From contig NZ_QFXK01000010.1 of NCBI RefSeq assembly GCF_003261635.1, forward strand, positions 310,001-374,000: a DNA stretch of 64,000 nucleotides, read 5' to 3'. Numbering within the stretch: position 1 is the first letter of the stretch; every line of letters starts with the position of its first letter. Source of the stretch: Kribbella monticola (GTDB taxonomy: Bacteria; Actinomycetota; Actinomycetes; Propionibacteriales; Kribbellaceae). Position numbers and translations under genes: made by a program. Of this stretch, positions 30,901-39,395 are shown piece after piece. The notes beneath the pieces were generated by a model. The model did no database searches, was not told the DNA's origin, and was given only the letters and a program-made list of their open reading frames with translations.

Positions 30901-33410
30901 CCGACACGCTGCAGGGTCGCGAGCCGCGATTGGCGAACGGTGACTTCAAGATCCCGCCGGGCGAACGGCGGGAGATGTACGAGAACACCGGCGTACGGCC
31001 GGAGTCCATCAAGGTGCCGGGGGCAAAGAACTCCCGCGAGTACACCGACGCTGCACTGAAGGAGATCGAGGACAGCCTGAAGGGCAAGCCGCCGGGCACG
31101 GTCGCGATCGTCGGCGGCGCTTGGCACAAGGGTCCGCTGCCGGACGGCACCATCCCGCCGGGCGGTGGGCACTGGTTCAACGCGTACGTCGACCACAAGG
31201 GCCGGGTCCGCTGGGCCGACGCGCAGAGCGGGCACACCGGCCCGTGGCCGCCGAAGTACGGCAACGGCAAGGCGACGTTCGACGAGCTCGAGGTGATGAC
31301 ACGCGAGCCCGGCGGTACGTGGACGTCTCCGGCGGCCCCCGGCCACCCGGTCAACGCCACCCCACCGCCCATGCCAACCCACACCCCACCGCCCCCACAC
31401 CAGCCGGGCCCCTACAACCCCCCGCCCCCCCAGCACCCGGTCCCGAACAACCCGTACCAGCCGGGGCCCCACAACCCGACCCCACAACAGCCGGTACCGA
31501 ACAACCCGTACCAGCCGGGCCCGCACAACCCGACCCCACAACAGCCGGTACCGAACAACCCGTACCAGCCGGGCCCGCACAACCCGACCCCACAACAGCC
31601 GGTACCGAACAACCCGTACCAGCCGGGCCCGCACAACCCGACCCCACAACAGCCGGTACCGAACAACCCGTACCAGCCGGGGCCGCACAACCCTGCGCCA
31701 CACCAGCCCACCCAGCAGGTGCCGCCGGTGCCGCAGCACGCGCCGAATCAGCCGACCCAGCACGTCCCGGAGGCGCCGACCACGCCGCATCCGACCCAGC
31801 ACGTCCTGGACGCGCCGACCACGCCGCATCCGACCCATACACCGGACGCGCCCGCACCTCACCCGCATCAGGATGGGAAGGTGCCGGGTGAAGGTGAGAT
31901 CGGTCAGAGACTGAATCCGGAGCATGGTCCGGGTACGCCGGCCACGCCGCATCCGACCCAGCACGTGCCGGACGCGCCGGCATCCCATCCGCATCAGGAT
32001 GGGAAGGTGCCGGGTGAGGGTGAGATCGGGCGGCGGCTGAATCCGGAGCATGGTCCGGGTACGCCGGAGGCGCGGTCGCCGCATTCCGATCCTGCGCATC
32101 CGCATCAGGACCCGGCTCACCCGCAGGCTGATGCGGCGCATCCGCGGTCGGATCCTGCGCACCCGTTGGCGGATCCGGCACATCCGCATGCTGATCCTGC
32201 GCATCCGCAGCATCAGCCGACGCACGACGTACCAGCTGCGCACGATCGCGCACCGGACCCGTCGACCCGCCGGGATCTGCCGCCGCCCAAGGACGCCCAC
32301 CCGATGGACGCCCAGCACCCAGCACCGCACGATCCGAACCGGATTGAGAATGCGTTGCATCCGGATGGTCCGCCTGCGCCGCACGATCCCAACCGGATCG
32401 AGAATGCGCTGCATCCGGATGGTCCGCCTGCGTCGCGTCCGCATGATCCGAATCGGATTGAGAACGCGTTGCACCCGGATGGTCCGCCGGCGCCGCATGA
32501 TCCGAACCGGATCGAGAATGCGCTGCACCCGGATGGTCCGCCTGCGCCGCACAATCCCAACCGGATCGAGAATGCGCTGCACCCGGACGGGCCGCCTGCG
32601 TCGCGTCCGCATGATCCGAATCGGATCGAGAACGCGCTGCACCCGGACGGTCCGCCTGCGCCACACGATCCCGGCCGGATTGACAGTCGGCTCAACCCTG
32701 AGCGGCCGGTGGACCCGCGGGAGAGCTATCGGGTGGAGCAGCGGGCACCTGAGCGGCCTGTGGACCCGCGAGAGAGCTATCGCGTGGACCCGCCTGCGCC
32801 GGAGCGGCCCGTTGATCCGCGGGTTGCGTGGCGGGATGGGCAGTTGGGGGCGCACCCTGCTGGTGACAGTTTTGGGGCGTCCGATTGGGAGCCTGGGGAT
32901 CCGTCGTTCGGGGAGAGCCGGAAGGACGGGTTCGATCCTGGGTTCCATCACAAGGCGCTCGGTGACGAATTCGCGCCCGGGGTGCACGATCCGGACGGGG
33001 CGTTCCAGGACAAGGAGCGCGCGATCGCGGACAAGTTCGCCGAGGAGAAGGGCTGGCGGCTCGACGGGCGGCTCGAGGACCACACCGTCGAGGGGTTGAA
33101 GAACCCCGAGTGCATGGTCCGCAAGGACCCGGGCGACGCCGGCCGGATCACCGAGTTCAAGACGCTCGACCCGCCGAAGCAGGGCTCCAACCCGGTGAAC
33201 GCGGTCAAGCGGAACATCAACGACGCCAGCCACCAGGTGCCGCCGAACGGCGAGGTCGTGATCGACACCCGCAACATCCCGGGGCTGACCGAGGAGGACG
33301 TCCTGCGGGCGTACAAGAAGGCACTCGGCCAGCCGAAGGGCGCGGTCGCCGCGGAGGTCCATATCATCCTCGGCGACGGACGCATCGTGACCTATCGGAA
33401 GGAGGGCTGA
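27912..33410 (+). CDS. Giant repeat-rich polymorphic toxin, papain-like plus CdiA-type nuclease-like domains
   Basis: 1832 residues. (1) Residues 1-150 are helical, WXG/LXG-like, the probable type VII export module. (2) About 195-345 is a hydrophobic Gly/Ala-rich region seen in actinobacterial polymorphic toxins. (3) About 430-950 is low complexity: HSD-rich, then 13 units of TTHTPDHP type, then PNAPHQ repeats. (4) About 950-1135 is a folded domain with C989 (NNCGDSS), H1087 (GGHWFNAY) and D1103/Q1105 (WADAQSG), matching the papain-fold Tox-PL toxins. (5) More repeats follow to about 1640. (6) The C-terminal ~130 residues carry a PD-(D/E)xK-like core with E1748-x-K1750 (TEFKTL) and the VVIDTRN strand, as in CdiA-CT tRNA-nuclease-type domains. 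Two warheads in one chain is unusual. The next gene begins on the last base of its stop codon. Confidence 0.88.
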   Translation: MIKVEGIPKFEGDLAGVITAADNLVKTGNNIVSIAQDLESKFRSGMDAHYVDGPEKPLLLNAMLPVKKEGEDFGPKLSQVADALRKFVDEVRDNVTKLNGVKGRAEAWKRKVGDTPEDEIDDNEDWVKEENQLHKDISDSMQAISEAENRCANKIASLYGGRKWDEKTGHRDGDPEPPPADEDKEPPWGKPLEYDAPWYEDALDFAGGVLKGVFVDGLLGTLDALTTLIPIQPLLNSMGVKSIFGHELPDWNKCGEAWKGVGLTLASAAMYSIPGAAGFMHLAFPETAAYLDNVGLTVLKGMVAWDMWGEDPGRALGQVGFNVITTVGTGGAGGAVRATAMAGKYGAVAAKVAKGAEIAVNVTGKFVRPGQAALDLALKLPKVSDLVIKVGNAPVIGGIAKLGGLDIPKVGRGIDLPSAHVGVDAPHVPDHTPVSVGGGDHTPAYHGDSSPGTTSAGHSDAPSTPHSTTGGGDHTPSSPGDSTPASHSDSPAPHSDAPVSHSDGPASHSDAPASHSDSPASHSDAPAAHSDAPNPDAPHSDTPSHSDSPASHSDSPAHSDTPASHSDNPAHSDTPAGHSDTPSSHGDAPTGHPDSPATHGGPDGPTQPHDPATPTHPEGQTTPGTHTPDSPTTHTPDSPTTHSPDSLTTHSPDSPTMHTPDHPTTHSPDSPTMHTPDHPTTHSPDSPTTHTPDHPTTHSPDSPTTHTPDHPTTHTPDHPTTHTPDHPTTHTPDHPAAHHDPAGHQPGHVESRLHPDGPPAPHDPNRIGDRLNSNGPGRPHEPGTIDSRLHPDGPPAPHDPNRIGDRLNPDSPRTPRDPDPMTHTPDAPTTPRGAETPPMAPPIMPGVHAPGHTPGTHSPGGHGPDRSPNEPRTNANEPRGTTPHQPNAPHQPNAPHQPNAPHQPNAPHQPNAPQQPPMPHHPPQGPSGAPGQPRHEVEPNRYHNRDDDGSLTDRHQRAVGDPPVRNVKKWIKSANPFFKTKHPAFRNNCGDSSRAFADTLQGREPRLANGDFKIPPGERREMYENTGVRPESIKVPGAKNSREYTDAALKEIEDSLKGKPPGTVAIVGGAWHKGPLPDGTIPPGGGHWFNAYVDHKGRVRWADAQSGHTGPWPPKYGNGKATFDELEVMTREPGGTWTSPAAPGHPVNATPPPMPTHTPPPPHQPGPYNPPPPQHPVPNNPYQPGPHNPTPQQPVPNNPYQPGPHNPTPQQPVPNNPYQPGPHNPTPQQPVPNNPYQPGPHNPTPQQPVPNNPYQPGPHNPAPHQPTQQVPPVPQHAPNQPTQHVPEAPTTPHPTQHVLDAPTTPHPTHTPDAPAPHPHQDGKVPGEGEIGQRLNPEHGPGTPATPHPTQHVPDAPASHPHQDGKVPGEGEIGRRLNPEHGPGTPEARSPHSDPAHPHQDPAHPQADAAHPRSDPAHPLADPAHPHADPAHPQHQPTHDVPAAHDRAPDPSTRRDLPPPKDAHPMDAQHPAPHDPNRIENALHPDGPPAPHDPNRIENALHPDGPPASRPHDPNRIENALHPDGPPAPHDPNRIENALHPDGPPAPHNPNRIENALHPDGPPASRPHDPNRIENALHPDGPPAPHDPGRIDSRLNPERPVDPRESYRVEQRAPERPVDPRESYRVDPPAPERPVDPRVAWRDGQLGAHPAGDSFGASDWEPGDPSFGESRKDGFDPGFHHKALGDEFAPGVHDPDGAFQDKERAIADKFAEEKGWRLDGRLEDHTVEGLKNPECMVRKDPGDAGRITEFKTLDPPKQGSNPVNAVKRNINDASHQVPPNGEVVIDTRNIPGLTEEDVLRAYKKALGQPKGAVAAEVHIILGDGRIVTYRKEG
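29280..29690 (+). repeat. HSD-rich degenerate repeats inside the toxin gene
   Basis: Irregular 6-9 residue units built on HSD plus Ala/Ser/Thr-Pro (such as SHSDSPA, AHSDTPA). The DNA is diverged, so this tract is older than the downstream ones. Confidence 0.85.
29805..30116 (+). repeat. 24-bp tandem repeat, 13 units, inside the toxin gene
   Basis: Thirteen in-frame 24-base units encode TTHTPDHP/TTHSPDSP variants (residues 632-735). The last four are nearly identical, which suggests recent expansion. His spacing every 8 residues could bind metal. Confidence 0.9.
31446..31715 (+). repeat. 54-bp tandem repeat, five units, inside the toxin gene
   Basis: Units at 31446, 31500, 31554, 31608 and 31662 encode NNPYQPGPHNPTPQQPVP. 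Units 2-4 appear identical at the DNA level and the fifth diverges at its end. It lies just after the papain-like domain and would act as a Pro-rich linker. Confidence 0.92.
32328..32673 (+). repeat. 54/60-bp repeats encoding HDPNRIENALHPDGPPAP, six units, inside the toxin gene
   Basis: Six units with alternating endings PPAP or PPASRP. A related motif (PHDPNRIGDRLN) occurs earlier near 30170-30330, so the same module was copied to both sides of the papain-like domain. Confidence 0.9.
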
Positions 33411-33883
33411 TGGCCGACCGGGAGATCCTCTTCCTGAAGACCGCGGCCTCGGTCGAGGACGAAGCCAAGCTGCTGCGGGAGATGCTCGAACTCGAGCCGA
33501 TCCCGAACCAGGCGGGTGCGGCCGACGACGAGTTCGGTCTGCGCGGCCCGGCTCGGACGGTCGACGGAACGCTCGGTTTCGAGGTACGGCCCAACTCGTA
33601 CTCCGAGGTCGACCCGGACCCCGAGGACGTTCAGGCGTTCGACGGCTACCCGGTCCAGATCGACATCTGGCTGGGTGGCCGCGGGCCGGCCCAGGAGCAC
33701 GAGGCCAGGCTGGTCTTCGACCTGCTGGTGGAGGGCCGCCCGGACGTGCCGCTGCTGCTCTGCCACACGTTGGACCGGCTGGTCGCCGCCTATCTGCCGG
33801 GTCGTGGGGTGCACGAGTTTCCCCCCGACACCTCGGTGGACGCGCCCCACGCCGATCGCTGGCAGGACTGGGTGGCCAAGTGA
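33410..33883 (+). CDS. Candidate immunity protein for the C-terminal nuclease domain
   Basis: 157 residues from the ATG at 33410, which shares its first base with the toxin stop (TGATG); a GGAGGG SD lies just upstream. The frame is open further back inside the toxin gene, but that part is shadow. The product is acidic (EDEAKLLREMLELEP, EVDPDPEDVQ) and soluble, with no recognised domain. Immediate coupling behind the nuclease-like C-terminus is the classic place for an immunity gene. The role is inferred from context alone. Confidence 0.75.
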   Translation: MADREILFLKTAASVEDEAKLLREMLELEPIPNQAGAADDEFGLRGPARTVDGTLGFEVRPNSYSEVDPDPEDVQAFDGYPVQIDIWLGGRGPAQEHEARLVFDLLVEGRPDVPLLLCHTLDRLVAAYLPGRGVHEFPPDTSVDAPHADRWQDWVAK

Positions 33884-33913
33884 CTTCCAGAGCAGCGAAG
33901 GAAAGGACAGGCC

Positions 33914-34279
33914 ATGCCTGAGGGCATCGACCAGGAGACGCTGGACCGTGCGTACGCGCGGCTGGCCGAGTACCACAACGAGGACCTGCCCGACGGACTA
34001 CCGGCGATGACGGCTGAGACGTTCGCCGGGTACCAGGTCACGCCGTACGAGGAGTGGCTGATCTTCAACTCCGCGGACGGTTTCACCAACCAGACGTTCC
34101 TGGTCAGCGACGAGATGGTCTACGAGTCACCCGGCTGGCAGTCGTACGAGGACGCGCTGACCGAGGCCCGGGCCCTGAAGGCAGCGGGTGCGACCCGCCG
34201 CCCGGAGGACCCGGACGAAGACGAAGACGATGACGAGGATGACGACGACGAGGATGACGACGACGAGGACGACGACTGA
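33914..34279 (+). CDS. Small protein with Asp/Glu run, second candidate immunity gene
   Basis: 121 residues, ATG with AAAGGA 8 bases upstream, 30 bases after the previous gene. A compact N-terminal domain (about 1-95, with TPYEEWLIFNSADG and VSDEMVYESPGWQSYEDAL) is followed by a tail of ~25 almost pure Asp/Glu residues. Such tails can mimic nucleic acid or shield basic surfaces. It may protect against one of the two toxin domains or act as a chaperone; I cannot assign it. Confidence 0.7.
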   Translation: MPEGIDQETLDRAYARLAEYHNEDLPDGLPAMTAETFAGYQVTPYEEWLIFNSADGFTNQTFLVSDEMVYESPGWQSYEDALTEARALKAAGATRRPEDPDEDEDDDEDDDDEDDDDEDDD

Positions 34280-34355
34280 GTCCTGCCCGGCGACGATGAC
34301 GACCAGGTCGTCGCGCCGGTCCGCCGTCACAAGGCCGCCCGAGGGCAACCAGCCG

Positions 34356-35264
34356 TCAGCGGTTCAGCCAGCGGCGCCAGGCGGGCGTCCGGAGCGGCTT
34401 CGGTAGCGCGACGGCGGGGGAGCGGTCGAGGTCGACCGGCAGCTCGGCGAGCAGCTCGCCGACGAGCCAGTAAACCCCTGCTGTACAAGGGTCTGCGGCG
34501 TCGGCGTGCGCCTTGGCGACCCAGCGGGCGAACTCGTCGGCCCTGGTCTGCATGTCTTCGCGCCGGTCGACCGGACAGGCCGCAAGCAGATCAGTGGCCG
34601 GCACTGCGAGCAGCGTGCCGCGACCGTTGCCTGCTCGCGGCATCAGCCGGTCGTGGTCGACGAGGGCCATCCCGACGGTCTGGTCGCCGGGCCGGTGCAG
34701 TACGGACCAGGGTGCATCCGGTACGGGCTGGAACGTCAAGCCGGTCAGGCCGTTCAGCGTCATGTCGAGTCCGGACGGCCGGTCCGGCAGGTGCAGTCCG
34801 TGCATCACCTGGCGGACCTGGGTCAGCCGCTGCCAGTCCGAGCCGCTCTGGATGCCGAACACGATCTCGAAGTACCGGCCGAACGGAACGCTGAGGCCGG
34901 CGAGCACGCTGCCGCTCGGATCGGACCAGCCGCGCGGTCGCAGCGTAACGCGTTGCCGGGCGGCGACTTCGCCGTACAGGTGTTCGTCGGTGGCGATACC
35001 GATCTCGTCGACGACGGCGCGCAGCCAGTCGTCGACCGTGCGCGGCCACAGGTAATTCGGTTGCTCACGGCATCGGTCGATCAGCTCGACCAGGCCGACC
35101 TCGGCACTGGACGACAATCCGCCGCGACTCCAACGCAGCTTGACGATTGGGCCGGCCGGGTCGAGTTCGGCGTCCGGCAACAGCACCGGTAGCAGATCGG
35201 CGACCAGGTCCAGCACCTGCCTGCCGTCGAACGGTGGCTGGCCGTCGAACGGTGTATCGGTCAT
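34356..35264 (-). CDS. Unknown protein in the type VII locus, divergent from eccC
   Basis: 302 residues on the opposite strand between the toxin/immunity block and eccC. It is soluble, with no signal peptide and no motif I recognise. Segments include VIKLRW-like strands near residue 42, a Trp-rich middle (YLWPRTVDDWLRAV) and a C-terminus ending TPAWRRWLNR. Its only known association is the locus itself. It shares the 102-base intergenic region with eccC, so co-regulation is possible. Confidence 0.7.
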   Translation of the reverse strand: MTDTPFDGQPPFDGRQVLDLVADLLPVLLPDAELDPAGPIVKLRWSRGGLSSSAEVGLVELIDRCREQPNYLWPRTVDDWLRAVVDEIGIATDEHLYGEVAARQRVTLRPRGWSDPSGSVLAGLSVPFGRYFEIVFGIQSGSDWQRLTQVRQVMHGLHLPDRPSGLDMTLNGLTGLTFQPVPDAPWSVLHRPGDQTVGMALVDHDRLMPRAGNGRGTLLAVPATDLLAACPVDRREDMQTRADEFARWVAKAHADAADPCTAGVYWLVGELLAELPVDLDRSPAVALPKPLRTPAWRRWLNR

Positions 35265-35366
35265 CGGTAGTGAGCTCCGCCTCTACTAGAGTCCGGGTGC
35301 AGCATGCCATCTGAGGCGTTCACACAGTTCAGTCGAGGGGCCGAGCGGCTCAGCTGAGGAGAGAAA

Positions 35367-38300
35367 GTGTCGACCCGACTTGTGCACCGCCCGGCGCGGA
35401 GCACCAGGAGCATCGACACCGGGCAACCGCGGGTGATCGAGACCCCGCCGCCCGGCGCGCGCGGCAAGGCCGGCGGTAATGCGATGCAGGCCTTGATGCC
35501 TGCGGTCGGCGTGCTCGGTTCGGTCGGGATGATGAGCACGATGCGGACCGGTACGTCGGCGGTGATCGGTGTCGGCGTGTTGTTTCTCACGCTGGTCGGC
35601 ACGTTCGGGATGGCGTTCTCGTCCCGCGGCCGGGCGGGCAAGGAGAGCCGCGAGCAGCGCAACCGGTACCTGGACTACCTGGAACGGCTCCGCGAGGAGT
35701 TCGGCAAGATGGAACGTGCCAGCCGCAAGACCGCGCTGGCGCTGAACCCGCCGGCCGACGCGCTGGTCGACTGTGTCCGCGATCCGGCCCGGCTGTGGGA
35801 GCGTCGCCGCAGCGACCCCGACTTCCTGCTGGTCCGCTGCGCGACCGGGCGGATGCCGGTCGTGCCGGCGACGCTGGCCGCGTCCGGTTCGATGATGGAT
35901 CCGCCGGACCCGTTCATGATGGCCGAGGCCGAGGCGCTGGCCCGCCGGTTCGCGTTGATGCCGGACATGCCGCTGACGATCCCGCTCGACCTGGCCGGCA
36001 ACGTCAGCATCGTCGGCGACCGCGACGGCGTCGTACGGATTGCTCGCGCTCTGTTGCTGCAGGCGGCTGTTTTCCACGCGCCGGAGGATCTCGAGCTGGC
36101 GGCGTGTTTCCCACCGGCGTCGCTCGACCAGTGGCAGTGGATCGGCTGGCTGCCGCATGCGTGCGACCCGGATCGTCGGGAAGGCCCGCACCCGTTCCGC
36201 CGGATCGCGCAGAAGCCGGACGAGCTGGCCGGGCTGATCAGCGAGGACGTGGCGTCGCGCGCGACGCTGGCCAGTGAGGCGAAGCGGGGTTCGCTCGGCA
36301 ACGGCGACGCGCGCCGGATGATCCAGCGGATGCTGGTCCTGCACGACACGTACGGCGAGGTCGCCACCGAGGTGGTCACCAACGACGAGACGCTGTCGGT
36401 CGGGGACGTGGGCGTCACCGTGCTGCACCTGGTCGCGGACCGGATGCAGGAGCCCGGCAACGTCGCGATCCGGATCACTGTGCAAGAAGGCAAGGTGCTG
36501 GTCGAGGACCTGCGCGGCGGCGGTTACCTGACCGCCGAGGGGCAGCTCGACGACACGCCGCTGGCCACCGCCGAAGGATTGGCTCGCTCGCTGGCACCGT
36601 TGCGGTTGTCGGCGGAGTCGCTCGAAGAGGACGCCTCGCTCAAGACGGTCGACTTCATGAGCCTGCTGCAGATCGATGACCCAGGCAACGTCGACCTGGC
36701 CCGGATGTGGACCCCGCGCAACGAGCGGGCGTTCCTGCGGGTACCGCTCGGTCTCGACAGCGCCGGCCAGCCTGTCGTGCTGGACCTCAAGGAGTCCGCG
36801 CAGCTGGGTATGGGCCCACACGGCCTCTGCATCGGCGCGACCGGTTCCGGCAAATCCGAAGTACTGCGAACGCTCGTGATGGGCCTGCTCGCGACGCACT
36901 CGCCGGAAGACCTGGCGATGGTGCTGATCGACTACAAGGGTGGCGCCACCTTCGCGCCGTTCGACGGCGTACCGCACGTGGCCGGCATCATCACCAACCT
37001 GGTCGACGACCCGAGCCTGACCGAGCGCGCGTACGCCAGCCTCGCCGGCGAGGTGCAGCGGCGTCAGCAGATGCTGAAGGACGCGGGCAACGTCGCCAAC
37101 ATCACCGACTACCGGTTGCTGCGCAAGCAGAATCCCGCCCTGCCGCCGTACCCGCACCTGTTCGTGCTGATCGATGAGTTCGGCGAACTGCTCACCGCGC
37201 GGCCGGACTTCATCGACCTGTTCCTGTCGATCGGCCGGATCGGCCGGTCCATCGGCGTGCACCTGCTGCTGGCGAGCCAGCGCGTCGAGGGCGGCAAGCT
37301 GCGCGGACTGGAGACCTACCTGTCGTACCGGCTCGGTCTGCGGACGTTCTCCGAGGAGGAGAGTCAGACCGTCCTCAACACCCCGGATGCTTTCCACCTG
37401 CCGCCGCTGCCGGGCTTCGGTTACCTCAAGGTCGACACGTCCGTCTACCAGCGGTTCCGCGCGGCGTACGTCTCCGGCCCGTACAAGGGCGCGGTCGCGC
37501 TCACCCAGGACAAGGAGCAGGACGGTCCCGCCGTACGCCCGTACCTCGTGACGCCTTACCAGCAGCCGGAGCTGGCCCAGCTGGCCGCCGCGGACAAGGA
37601 GAAGGAGGACGAGGACGACTCGACCGAGCGGACGACCGGTCCGACGGTGCTCGGGGTCTTCGTCGACCAGGTGAAGCCGTCGGCCACACCGGTGCCTCAG
37701 GTCTGGCTGCCGCCGCTGCCGAAGGTCTGCACGCTGGACCAGGTCGGCGGGCCGGTCGACATCGGCCCGCGCGGGCTGCAGTTCGCCGTACCGGCTCCGC
37801 CGATGTCTCCCGCGATCGGTGTCATCGACGACCCGCGCAAACAGACGCAGAGCGTACTGCGGCTCGACCTCACCCAGGCCGGTGGGCACGCCGCGTTGAT
37901 CGGTGGGCCGCAGTCGGGCAAGACCACGTTCCTGCGGTCGCTGGTGACGTCGCTGGCGCACAGCTACACGCCGCAGGAGGTCGCGATCTACGCGATCGAC
38001 CTGGCCGGTGGTGGACTGCAGCCGCTGGCCGACCTGCCGCACGTGGGTGGGGTGGCGATCCGGACCGACCGGGAGAAGATCCGCCGGACGCTCGAAGAGG
38101 TCCGCGGCATGCTCGACCATCGCGAGATCGTGTTCCGCGACCGCGGGATCGACACCATGGAACGGCTTCGCTCGATGCACGCCGCGGGCGCGGTCCCGGA
38201 GCTGCCGGTGGCCGACGTCGTGCTGGTGCTGGACAACTACGGCGCGATCAAGACCACCTTCGACGATCTCGAGGAGCCGATCGCCGACCTGCTCGGCCGG

Positions 38301-39395
38301 GGCAGCAGCTACGGCATCCATGTGGTCACGACGATGATCCGGTGGACCGACGTACGGATGGCCTCGCAGGCCCTGTTCGGCACGGTGATGGAGCTGCGGA
38401 TCAACGACCCGTCCGACTCCAACATCGAGCGCAGGCTGCAGGAGACGATGCGGAACGCCGGCCCGGGCCGGGTGCTGATGCCGCGCACCAAGCTGTTCGC
38501 GCAGCTCGCGTTGCCGCGGGTCGACAGCCTGCTGCAGGACGACGACCTGACCGAGGCGATGCAGGGCCAGGCCTTGGCGCTGGCGTCGGCGTGGCAAGGA
38601 CCGACCGCGCCCAAGGTGCGGGTGCTGCCGCTGCGACTGGAGCGCAAGACGCTGCCGAACGCGCAGCAGGAGCCGGTCACCGTGCCGATCGGGATGGACG
38701 AGACCCGGATGGCACCGGTCCTGCTGGACCTGTTCGACCGCGACGGCAACCTGGTGATCTTCGGCGACACCAAGTCCGGCAAGACCAACCTGCTCAAACT
38801 GATCATGCAGCAGCTGATCGACCGGTACAGCTCCGACGAGCTGGTGTTCGCGGTGATGGACCCGCGGCGTGGTCTGCGCGGCTTCCTGCCCGACGCGTAC
38901 CTCGGCGGCTACGCGACCAGCGGCCGGGTCGGCGCTGGGCTGGCCGCGGGCGTCGCCGGTGAGCTCGAGAAGCGGTTGCCGGACGACTCGAACGAAGGCG
39001 CACCGGTGCCCGTTGCCGGGCCTCGGGTGGTCGTGGTCGCCGACGACTACGACCTGCTGACCACTGGTGGCCAGGCGCCGATGGATCCCTTCCTGCCGTT
39101 CATCGCGTCGGGCCGGGACATCAGCCTGCACTTCCTGATCGCCCGGCGGGCCGCCGGCGCGAGCAGGGCCCTGTACGAACCGTTCCTGACCACCGTGACG
39201 GAGTCCGGCACCGCCGGCCTGGTGCTGTCCGGTGACAGGGCAGAGGGCGCACTGTTCACCGGTGCGACACCCGGGAACTTCCCGTCCGGCCGTGGATTGT
39301 TCGTACGACGTGGTGAACGCCCGTCGCTGATCCAGACGGCCCTCGCGGACGGAACCCCGACCACCGACGACGCAGATGGCGGAGGAGAGCAGTGA
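35367..39395 (+). CDS. eccC: Type VII secretion FtsK/SpoIIIE-type ATPase EccC
   Basis: 1342 residues from a GTG with GAGGAGAG upstream. It is the motor of ESX-type export. Two hydrophobic helices (about residues 42-85) form the membrane anchor, followed by three ATPase domains with Walker A motifs GATGSGKS (K496), GGPQSGKT (K852) and GDTKSGKT (K1139). All three retain the Lys, and VLIDYKGG is the first Walker B. The three-domain single chain is the fused EccCab layout. It is coupled by GTGA to the next gene. The toxin and WXG100-like proteins upstream are its likely cargo. Confidence 0.95.
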   Translation: MSTRLVHRPARSTRSIDTGQPRVIETPPPGARGKAGGNAMQALMPAVGVLGSVGMMSTMRTGTSAVIGVGVLFLTLVGTFGMAFSSRGRAGKESREQRNRYLDYLERLREEFGKMERASRKTALALNPPADALVDCVRDPARLWERRRSDPDFLLVRCATGRMPVVPATLAASGSMMDPPDPFMMAEAEALARRFALMPDMPLTIPLDLAGNVSIVGDRDGVVRIARALLLQAAVFHAPEDLELAACFPPASLDQWQWIGWLPHACDPDRREGPHPFRRIAQKPDELAGLISEDVASRATLASEAKRGSLGNGDARRMIQRMLVLHDTYGEVATEVVTNDETLSVGDVGVTVLHLVADRMQEPGNVAIRITVQEGKVLVEDLRGGGYLTAEGQLDDTPLATAEGLARSLAPLRLSAESLEEDASLKTVDFMSLLQIDDPGNVDLARMWTPRNERAFLRVPLGLDSAGQPVVLDLKESAQLGMGPHGLCIGATGSGKSEVLRTLVMGLLATHSPEDLAMVLIDYKGGATFAPFDGVPHVAGIITNLVDDPSLTERAYASLAGEVQRRQQMLKDAGNVANITDYRLLRKQNPALPPYPHLFVLIDEFGELLTARPDFIDLFLSIGRIGRSIGVHLLLASQRVEGGKLRGLETYLSYRLGLRTFSEEESQTVLNTPDAFHLPPLPGFGYLKVDTSVYQRFRAAYVSGPYKGAVALTQDKEQDGPAVRPYLVTPYQQPELAQLAAADKEKEDEDDSTERTTGPTVLGVFVDQVKPSATPVPQVWLPPLPKVCTLDQVGGPVDIGPRGLQFAVPAPPMSPAIGVIDDPRKQTQSVLRLDLTQAGGHAALIGGPQSGKTTFLRSLVTSLAHSYTPQEVAIYAIDLAGGGLQPLADLPHVGGVAIRTDREKIRRTLEEVRGMLDHREIVFRDRGIDTMERLRSMHAAGAVPELPVADVVLVLDNYGAIKTTFDDLEEPIADLLGRGSSYGIHVVTTMIRWTDVRMASQALFGTVMELRINDPSDSNIERRLQETMRNAGPGRVLMPRTKLFAQLALPRVDSLLQDDDLTEAMQGQALALASAWQGPTAPKVRVLPLRLERKTLPNAQQEPVTVPIGMDETRMAPVLLDLFDRDGNLVIFGDTKSGKTNLLKLIMQQLIDRYSSDELVFAVMDPRRGLRGFLPDAYLGGYATSGRVGAGLAAGVAGELEKRLPDDSNEGAPVPVAGPRVVVVADDYDLLTTGGQAPMDPFLPFIASGRDISLHFLIARRAAGASRALYEPFLTTVTESGTAGLVLSGDRAEGALFTGATPGNFPSGRGLFVRRGERPSLIQTALADGTPTTDDADGGGEQ

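Noticed and set aside
29805..32673. CRISPR-like regular repeats
   Set aside because: Repeats are contiguous, in frame and coding within the toxin gene, with no unique spacers.
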